Shown here: piece after piece, positions 56,620-64,000 of the stretch
How positions within the stretch are numbered: the first letter of the stretch is position 1
Layout of the letters: each line of letters begins with the position of its first letter
The notes under the pieces: model-generated
What the model saw: the letters and a program-made list of their open reading frames with translations, nothing else
Told to the model about the DNA's origin: nothing
Databases searched by the model: none
Translations under genes and position numbers: made by a program
Assembly (NCBI RefSeq): GCF_037042905.1
Contig: NC_087249.1
Location: 36,285,401-36,349,400 of the forward strand
Direction: 5' to 3'
Length of the DNA stretch: 64,000 bases
Origin: Lytechinus pictus
Lineage: Eukaryota > Echinodermata > Echinoidea > Temnopleuroida > Toxopneustidae

Positions 56620-57890
56620 TTGGTGTGTGTAGTTACCATACAAACACATTTTGATGAATGAGAAAATGTGTCTTGCAGATTATTTTACCTCAAAACCTAT
56701 GTGTTCTAAATTTCATGAGCATAGGCCTATGTCATAAAATGAAGAAGTTCAATCCACGAGATGTGTTTACACATTTATTGATTTAATATGACGTTACCAT
56801 GGCAACAAAGTTTCCAACACACACAAATATATGTCTTGCAGATCTATACCTCAAAACCAATAAGAATTAGTTGAAAACTAATGAAGGAGTTCAAACCGCA
56901 AGATTTTCACCTAATTTCATTATGTAATATGTTGTTACCTTGGTAACACGATTTCTGATACAGGCAAAAATATGTCTTAGACATCTTCATCTCCACATTA
57001 ATGTATGTGCCAAACTTTTAAGAGAATTGACCAGTTGGAAATTGATAAAGTAGTTCAAATCACAAGATTTTCATTTAATTTTTTATATTTGATTTGTTAC
57101 CATGGCAACATGATTTTTTTTATAAAGACATAAAATATTTTTTGCACATCCTCACATCAAGACTAATGTTTGTACCACATTTCATGAGAATTGGTTAAAA
57201 CTTAGGAAGTAGTTGAAATTGCAAGATATTTACATAGTTTTTGCCATAATATACCGTTACCATGGCAACACAATTTCCGACACATGCAAAAATGTGTCTT
57301 GCAAATCTTCACCTCAAGACTTATGTCTGTGCCAAATATCATGAGAAATGGTTAAAAAATTATAAAGTAATTAGGCCCTAAAACCACAAGTTTTTCATCT
57401 AATTTTCGATATTTGATATGTTACCATGGCAACGCAATTTTTATATACTTTAGGTATAGAATATGTTTTGCACATCTTCACATTAAGACTAATGTATGTG
57501 CCAAATTTCATGAGAATTGGTTAAAAACTGAGGAAGTAGTTGGAACAGCAAGATTTATACATAGTTTTTGCCATAATATACTGTTACCATGGCAACACAA
57601 TTTCCGACACATGCAAAAATGTGTCTTGCACATCTTTACCTCAAAACCAATGTGTTAGCCAACTTTCTTGAGAATTGGTAGAAAACTGATGAAGTATTTT
57701 AAACGGCAAAATTTTGAACCATAATATACTGTTACCATGGCAACACAATTTCCGAAAAAAGGGGAAAAAAATTCTTACACCTCCTTACCTTGAGACCAAT
57801 GTGTGTTCCAAATTTCATGAAAATCGGTTAAAAACTGAGGAAGTAGCTCGAAATGTAATATAGGCATAAATTCTAAAAAATTGTTGGCCA
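56620..57890. repeat. Tandem array with TTACCATGGCAACA units
   Basis: Units of about 135-165 bases, each starting GTTACCATGGCAACACAATT at about 56795, 56937, 57100, 57255, 57419, 57588 and 57731, then ATGTCTTGCACATCTTCACC, TGTGCCAAATTTCATGAGAA, TTGGTTAAAAACTGAGGAAG. Seven to eight diverged copies. Confidence 0.9.
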
Positions 57891-58173
57891 TGATTTGTTG
57901 GATTTAAACCAGGCTTAAACTACCCCCTGCGCGAGTTTAACTTTTTGAGGATTTATTACCACACTTAGACCAGGGTTAACTTAAACCTTGCTATCGGAAT
58001 ACGAAACTTAAACCTAGGTTTAAATATGGCAGTTTATTACCACACTTAGACTAGGGTTAAGTTAAACCACGCTATCAGAATACGGGCCAATGTGTTTAAT
58101 GTAAATATGGCGTCTTTACACAAGTGTGTCCCTCCTTTTGAAAGTTACAGCAAATATTTCTAACGGAAATGTA

Positions 58174-58539
58174 TACCGTGTTTACACTTAATCGGCTTTT
58201 TCATAGCGTGTAAAACACAATTAACTTGCATCGGCTCGCGGTCCAGAATCAGCAATTTGCACCACCAAAGTAGTAGGTTCAGAACCGCGAGCCGATGCAG
58301 AATCGGCTTTTTTACTACGTGTAAACAGAAAGCCGATTCTGCATCGGCAATTGGTGAGCATTTCATTTACTTTACCATTGTGACATAATTGTAAGCGCAC
58401 GGATCCAGCGTTGTCTTTATTATGACGTATATTGTTGGTGAGAGTATCAATTGAGGTTTTTGATTCTGCACCGCAAGCTGTAACAGCGTGTAAATGCAGT
58501 GCAAGATAAACCAAAAGCTGATCAAGTGTAAACACGGTA
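58174..58539. mobile_element. 366-bp TA-flanked MITE (TACCGTGTTTACAC ends)
   Basis: Left TACCGTGTTTACACTTAATC and right GATCAAGTGTAAACACGGTA are inverted with TA at each outer edge. Inner inverted words AGCCGATTCTGCATCGGC and GAACCGCGAGCCGATGC. The 110-codon frame within is a shadow. Confidence 0.88.
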
Positions 58540-58574
58540 ATTGTCTCATACACAAGTAAAGATCTCTTTTTTTG

Positions 58575-58650
58575 TGCTTGTTAAAGTTTCCTGAAAAAAT
58601 GTGCCCCCCCCCCCCCCCCGCCTTGAGAAATCCAGGATCCGTCCCGGGAC
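58575..58650 (-). mobile_element. Fragment of the TGGATCC / C-run repeat
   Basis: AAAATGTGCC, a long C run, TTGAGAAATCCAGGATCC. Same arrangement as 19780-19820. Confidence 0.5.
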
Positions 58651-58831
58651 AATCATATGCCAGTGGGTGAATTCTAGACATTATTTTGGGCAAGTTTTTG
58701 ATCAGTAAATAAATAAACACAGATAAAAAGTGATCACAGGACAAACTTAATTTAAAAAAATATAATTAACTTTAAAAATGAATTTGCCTAGCCCTATGAA
58801 AGGATCTCAGATTATTCTCCCGCACTAATGC

Positions 58832-59975
58832 AGTTTCACACCAGCCAACTTCGAGCAAAATTTTCCACCAGTAATTGTCTACACACATTTTGAGGTCAAT
58901 ACACAGTATGCCCACCATTTTTCCAAACATCACGATCGGGAACAGCGGTATTTTGGCTCCATTCCCGATGTTATCGTAATGGTGGGAGCCATGCCGGGGT
59001 GGAATTCAGAGACCAGTGAGTTGGGGGGATTTTCCCCAGGCCAAGCCGGTCCGGGTTGAGAGCCAAAACAGTGAAGATCAGAAGCTGTTATGTCTCCGAA
59101 AAATACCAAATAAACACCAAGATAATGCGACCATTTACCACTATTCATGAACCAAGCTCATCTATTTTCTCGAATAATCTAACTTAATTTATCCTTTACA
59201 TGAATTTCAGCCACTTTGAGCAGTGGAAACAGCATTATTTTAGCTTTGATCTCGACGTCTTAGTTAAAATTCTTAGTCAGATTTTGCCAAACGATCGCAG
59301 AGGGCAGCAACACTGTTGACTTCGTGTTTGCGCGTTGTAATCGCTAACTTCAGCAAATATCCAAATAAATATACAGTGGAGTGAGACCCTAAATCTGATA
59401 ACTCGAATGATGAAATCATGGTGGAAGCCGGAATAAAGATGTTCCTGATGCTCAGTGAATTGATACGGACAAATATTTAGGTTAAATTAGTTCGCTAACA
59501 TCGCAGGGTACAAAAGTGCAGCAGCGGTGTTGAGCGGTGACTCCGAGTTCCGGGCCGATCCAGGACCCAGAATTTTTTTTGCTAAACCTTCCGGTCCGGG
59601 CTCAAGCCAGGTTATCTTTGCGGGCCCCAACATTAAACATTACGTTATCGTTCAAATTCTCAGTCAGACATCACTTTGCTTGGCTTTGCCATTATTTATA
59701 AGGACTGAAGTTAGCGACCAAAAGATTTGCCTGCGGCAGTTTGCATGATTTGGTTACGAACTTCAGTCCATATAAAAATTACGGCAAAGCAACGCATGAG
59801 GATTCAAACAATGACGTAGAGATCGAAGCCGATATACAGCTGTTCCCGATATTCGGAAAAGCGGTGGGCATATGGACATTCAAATGCAATTCAGACTTGA
59901 TATGACATTTGAGAACAACATTTGGTGGTGAACTTTGCTCGAAGTTGATCGGTGCGAAATTAGCGCCCAATCCCA
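58832..59975. mobile_element. 1.1-kb fold-back element
   Basis: Left arm words CAACTTCGAGCAAAATTTTC, GTATGCCCACCATTTTTCC, CGGGAACAGCGGTAT are matched inverted at 59955-59820 (GTGAACTTTGCTCGAAGTTG, GCGGTGGGCATATG, ATACAGCTGTTCCCG). A central part holds further inverted GC-rich words (GAGAGCCAAAAC ... GGTCCGGGCTCAAGCC). No coding frame recognised. Confidence 0.6.
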
Positions 59976-60945
59976 CGGAAAAATCCCAAGGAAAAAATTC
60001 AGAAATTGTGATTTTAGTCAGCCGGCATGGCTGAGTTCAGATTAGTATAGGCCCTTTTTTTTTTGGGGGGGGGGGGATACATACATATACATGTAAACTA
60101 CAAATTTTGTTTACAAACGTCAAAAACTATGCCAATTTTTATATTTGAACAAATTATATCGTATTCATATGTAATAAATATTCTAAAAAACCTTAGGCCT
60201 AACCAAGAAGAAAATATCACACAACTCACTAATACCAAAATCCCGCCATGTTTTCAGAACACTTCTTGATTTATCATGGAATATTTCTCTGCCTCAATTT
60301 CTAAAATATGTTAATTCCAAACAGTTGTAGGTTTTCTCTGAATAATTATTGCAGTCTCTCTAGAAAAATTGAATAGGAATCGTTTGTCACTCTCTCCAGT
60401 CACAGTTCCGCACACAAAGTGCACATTTTACCATTGAAATTGCATGCGCAATAAGTGGTGCGTAGCTTTTTAGGGCCTGCGTAGCCTTTAAGGCTTTGCT
60501 TTATGTTTTAAAATTTAGGACACCTTACCATGTTTCACCTGAATACTACCATGTCCATGTCATCTTAATTTACCAACATTATCTACCAACAACAACAAAT
60601 TATAGGCCTCATTCCAGAGCAATATTTTTCGGCAAGATTTCCATTTCAGTGAAACAATGTCAATGTTGTGCAGTAACCAATGGCCTAATTGACACTTTGA
60701 CACTGACAGTCAATGTCATGACAGTACTGCACTGTACAGCATGCCATTAATTTAACAAGTCATTCATTCATAAATTCATACCGGTATTCAGAGATGGTTT
60801 TGTAAAACATTGACAATAGATATCAGACCATACGAGCGAATTACTACTCAATGACATTGCTCGGCTCAGCTCACCTCAGCCAATACAAAGGCATATTAAC
60901 GCACCCCATAATCCATTTCGCCAGAGACAGGCGTGTCCCGGCCCG
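59976..60945. other. No recognisable gene (E2 interior)
   Basis: AT-rich DNA with a T/G run at 60056-60077. Short open frames only. Confidence 0.35.
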
Positions 60946-61094
60946 TGCCAACGGGGCAGTGGCGGTACGGTGGCAGTGAATCCCCGTGGCAGTACAACGA
61001 CATCTAACAGTAACACTAACAGTAACATTCTAGAAAATCAGGCCGAGCCACTAACTACGAAAACAATATCAAAGAAAATTGGTATCTAACTTAC

Positions 61095-61170
61095 TGTTTA
61101 GCGTATTCTGCGAATGAATTTGAAGTCGTTGTCCGAATCTGACCTGTGTTCCTTTAGTTTATGATGAATT
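61095..61170 (-). other. E2 gene, first exon (counterpart of E1 44902-45000)
   Basis: Matches the E1 first exon (GGACAACGACTTCAAATTC, TTCGCAGAATACG) with donor ACA|GTAAGT at 61094-61089. The adjoining intron start (ACTACGAAAACAATATCAAA) also matches E1 (ACTACGAAAAGAAAATCATA). Probably 5' UTR. Confidence 0.45.
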
Positions 61171-61199
61171 ATAGACGGACTTCTGAACAGCAAAACAGT

Positions 61200-61300
61200 G
61201 GTTGATCGGGTTCTTTTTTCAAATATTGCAATTGGCGGTTACATGCGTACGTGCGCGCGCGCGTGCGAGAACAACACTTACATACATAGAGCGAGCTAGC
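61200..61300 (-). promoter_or_regulatory. E2 CpG-rich promoter candidate
   Basis: CGTACGTGCGCGCGCGCGTG at about 61245-61265 upstream (minus strand) of the first exon, in the same place as the E1 promoter candidate. The NRF1 consensus itself is not present. Confidence 0.35.
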
Positions 61301-61329
61301 TAGCAGCGCAGCCAATGCACATCCCGATA

Positions 61330-62170
61330 TTTGGGGGGGGGGGGGGGTAAATCAAGACCAAATCAGGGGGAGGGGGCTTCTTAGCCAAGATACATCCCGA
61401 TATGTGGGAGGAGTGAATTGCATGTAAGACCAAATCAGGGGTGTCTTTTTCTTGATTGGTTCTGGGTTGGCAATTAACCATGCAGTCAATTTTTGCCACT
61501 GCTTATCCTTTGAATGAAAAAAATCATTTTGCTCAATTTTTTTCTGTTCTACAATTCCATGTCTTTCTTTTTTTTCTTTCCATTGTCTTTTTTTCTTTTT
61601 CCTTCTTTTTTTCTGTTCAGTCTTTCTTCTTTTCTTTGTCTTAGTCTTTTTCTTTTCTTTTTTTTTTATTTATTTTTCTGTTTTTCGATATATATATTTT
61701 TTACTTATTTCTTTTTTCCTTTAATTCTCTCTTTGTTTAATTTCGCTTTTGTTTTGATTGCAATTGAGAATTTCGTTCATTAGATTTTTTCTGTTACATA
61801 TTGTACTAGCCTGGCGGCAGGGAATTTTGATACTAAGGGGGGGGGGGGGAGGGCAAGACAATAACAGACAAATCATTTCAATTAAGCAAGTAATGACCGG
61901 CCTAGAATAGCTCTCCTCTTTATAAACACCATCCATGAGTGAGAAAAAATAATTAAAACACAATTTGTAAAGAAAAAAAAATAAACGTTTTATGATCAAA
62001 ATTAAAGCAGTAGTAGCGATATATAAATTGGCCGGGAGGGGGCTTTGGTCGTTGCAGACCAAAATCAGGGTTTGCCGATGGGAATTTCAATAGGGGTTGG
62101 GGGAGGAAGACAACCAACAGTAAATTCATTTTAAGCAAAATAATGACCTATGGGACATTGCAAGAAACTT
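61330..62170. repeat. Tandemly duplicated G-run segments in E2
   Basis: ACATCCCGATAT-TTGGG ... GACCAAATCAGGGG occurs at 61319-61370 and 61389-61440. GGGAATTTTGATACTAAGGG ... AAGCAAGTAATGACC (61819-61895) recurs as GGGAATTTCAATAGGGGTTG ... AAGCAAAATAATGACC (62080-62150). A pyrimidine-rich stretch (61560-61720) lies between. Confidence 0.55.
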
Positions 62171-63050
62171 GCAGTTGAACGCAAGTCAATTTCAAACTCC
62201 AAAATCAATTGAAAGTCTTACTTTTCATTGCAAACTTGCAACTGATTTATTGTTTCTTCCATCAATAAATCTATAAATTGGTTTACTTTAGATGAAAGTA
62301 GTCTATCACTTGTAAATTTGCAGCCGAATTTTGGGATTGACTGCAAATATTTTCTTGCAACACCCCATAGCTCTCTTTATAAAAAGTGGCCATAATTAAA
62401 TAAGAAAATTAATTTAAAAATAGAACAAAACTTTCAAGAAGGGGGGGGGGCGTTACATAAAAAAACTGTATACCGTACAGATAGGAGAGGTGGTGTGCCG
62501 TGCAAATTATACCAAGAAACAAAAAGAGAAAAGAAAGGATGGTGAAATGTACAATTTTCTATTTAGTACGATACACATCTTGTTCATGCTCTTTAAAACT
62601 TGCATGTTTTAATTTCAAGATTTTTACGGTAAATGATGATTATATCTTCCCTTTCGGGAGCGGCTGTGAAATAATTTGTCCGTTGATATTAAGGTACAAT
62701 AAAAACCCTTTTTATCAAATAAGATTTCATTGACTCCTTTTTTTTTGCACTCAATGCATCAGATATAAATTTAGAAGGTAATATGTACAATTGTAAAATA
62801 TAACAAATTAATAATATTGTATTTTAAGCACTGGTTCAATAATATTTAAACACATATAGGCCTTTTACTTAATAAAGACAAAGACAATTTAAAAGAATGC
62901 AACAGACCATGTTTGCCATCATGAGCGAATGGGCCTGATTTGGGGAAGCTGCTCGCATAAAAGTCACAACTCAAAATTTTTAATAATTCTAATTTTTAAT
63001 CTTTGATCTTTTTTCTCTTTAAATCTTCGGAATTATGTTATTGGGTAATG
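62171..63050. other. No recognisable gene (E2 interior)
   Basis: AT-rich; only short open frames; no repeat assigned. Confidence 0.35.
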
Positions 63051-63054
63051 CAAT

Positions 63055-64000
63055 TGGGCATACCATTCACCATTAACATAAATAGCATTCATTAGGCACA
63101 CACCACTAAGCCACAATTGCGTTACAATTATCCAACAACTTTCCATTAATTATACCACTATATAGGCACATACTACTGAGACACCATATTGGGCATATGG
63201 TATACCATTGATACAAATCATACCATTACACATATACCACTGAGACTATTGGATACCACTGAGACACCATTGGGTATATGGTATACCATTCACCATCATA
63301 TCATTATAGAGGCACATACTACTGAGACACCATTGAATACGACTGAGACACCATTGGTATATTGTATACCATTCGTCATACCAATCATACCATTAGAGGC
63401 ACATACTACTGAGACACCATTGTATACCACTGAGACACCATTGGTATATGGTATACCATTCACCATACAAATCATAACATTAGAGGCACATACTACTGAG
63501 ATTCTGAGACACCATTGTATACCACTGAGACACCATTGGGTATGGTATACCATTTATCATACCATTAGAGGCACATACTACTGAGACACCATTGTATACC
63601 ACTGAGACACAATTGGTATATGGTATACCATTCACCATACAAATCATACCATTAGAGTCACATACTACTGAGACACCATTGAATACCACTGAGACACCAT
63701 TGGGTATATGGTATACCATTCATCATACCAATCATACCATTAGAGGCACATACTACTGAGACACCATTGTATACCACTGAGACACCATTGGGTATGGTAT
63801 ACCATTCATCATACCAATCATACCATTAGAGGCACATACTACTGAGACACCATTGTATACCACTGAGACACCATTGGGTATGGTATACCATTCATCATAC
63901 CAATCATACCATTAGACACATACCACTGAGACACCATTGGGTATATGGTATACCATTTACCATTAAATAAACTACCACTTACCATTAAGAACTTACCATT
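63055..64000. repeat. E2 right terminal array (about 87-bp unit), cut by the window end
   Basis: Unit about 86-88 bases: ATTAGAGGCACATACTACTG, AGACACCATTGTATACCACT, GAGACACCATTGGGTATGG, TATACCATTCATCATACC. At least seven units, most regular from 63390 on. Frames on both strands (63189-63584, 63296-63553, 63480-63719) translate the array. Confidence 0.95.

Larger units (their letters stand above)
54824..58089. mobile_element. 3.3-kb TIR element (TGGCCCGTATTCTGATAG ends)
   Basis: Left TGGCCCGTATTCTGATAGCA and right GCTATCAGAATACGGGCCA are inverted, continuing through AGGTTTAACTTAACCCTAGT. A second, inner pair of the same terminal sequence lies at 54935 (GGTATTCTGATAGCCAGGTT) and 57992 (AACCTTGCTATCGGAATACG). 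Interior: CTAGATCT-rich DNA, then a 155-bp tandem array. No transposase frame seen. Confidence 0.8.
49611..64000. mobile_element. E2: second element with terminal minisatellite arrays (right end off window)
   Basis: Left terminus CCCTTATAAAAAAAATTGAA resembles the E1 terminus CCCAGGTCAAAAAACCAGTT in layout (CCC, 4-5 bases, A run, first array word). A long ACCATT/AATGGT array follows (49631-50660) and another closes the window (63055-64000). The interior shares with E1: 52360-52425, 54000-54125, first exon and promoter region (60950-61170), and 61452-61512. The right terminus should lie just beyond 64000. It has been lengthened by at least six nested repeats. Confidence 0.65.

Noticed and set aside
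58221-58553. 110-codon minus-strand gene
   Set aside because: Coincides with the palindromic MITE at 58174-58539.
63189-63719. Overlapping frames with repeated TTETPL / CASNGMI text
   Set aside because: Translation of the 87-bp array on both strands.

Overview
The window is metazoan, most likely echinoderm and probably a sea urchin. The reasons are intron-containing genes with metazoan splice sites, a clear SMU1 ortholog, a very dense mixture of transposons and fold-back repeats, and the CTAG/AACGTTAG-rich, GTACATGTA-rich and AGGTCAAAGGTCA-bearing sequence familiar from marine invertebrates. The species assignment is an inference. Nearly all short open frames here are shadows of repeats.

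Layout. 1-5.2 kb: an unrecognised GC-richer repeat (1-3.66 kb) interrupted by a 0.7 kb insertion with poly-G/TTGATTCAAC/poly-C ends, then a fold-back and a dispersed repeat. 5.27-10.07 kb: the last four coding exons of SMU1 (+ strand, 181 residues, stop at 9620, polyA signal at 10067); its N-terminal two thirds is not seen. 10-15 kb: dispersed repeats, including TIR elements at 10841-11548 and 12764-14118. 15.3-18.45 kb: a Penelope-like element (RT plus GIY-YIG endonuclease) with 213-bp inverted ends, one in-frame stop, and a poly-G-ended MITE inserted in its 3' part; a tRNA-headed SINE follows. 18.9-33.7 kb: fold-back and MITE-type elements (TTAA-flanked, TA-flanked, 'GGCGGATCCAG' type), a tRNA-like sequence, a recent 460-bp direct duplication, and a second copy of the MITE that broke the Penelope element.

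33.8-48.8 kb: one old DIRS/Ngaro-like tyrosine-recombinase retrotransposon on the minus strand (gag, RT, RNase H, recombinase, split direct repeats). It is pulled apart by two later insertions: a CR1/L2-like LINE in the recombinase (about 34972-36341) and a 7.7-kb element, here called E1, in gag (40111-47855). E1 in turn carries a TTAA-flanked MITE.

49.6-64 kb: a second large element, E2, whose right end is outside the window. E1 and E2 have the same unusual plan: a CCC-N4/5-A(6-8) terminus, long terminal arrays of short tandem repeats whose motif differs between the two elements (CCAGTT/AACTGG in E1, ACCATT/AATGGT in E2), and a homologous interior with a minus-strand spliced gene behind a GC-rich promoter. 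No family domain was recognised in that gene. This pair is the best candidate for an undescribed mobile system in the window. E2 is filled with nested MITEs, a SINE and a 3.3-kb TIR element.

Limits: repeat classes were assigned by eye from motifs, termini and homology inside the window; no database search was possible, and repeat boundaries are good to a few bases at best unless termini are stated.
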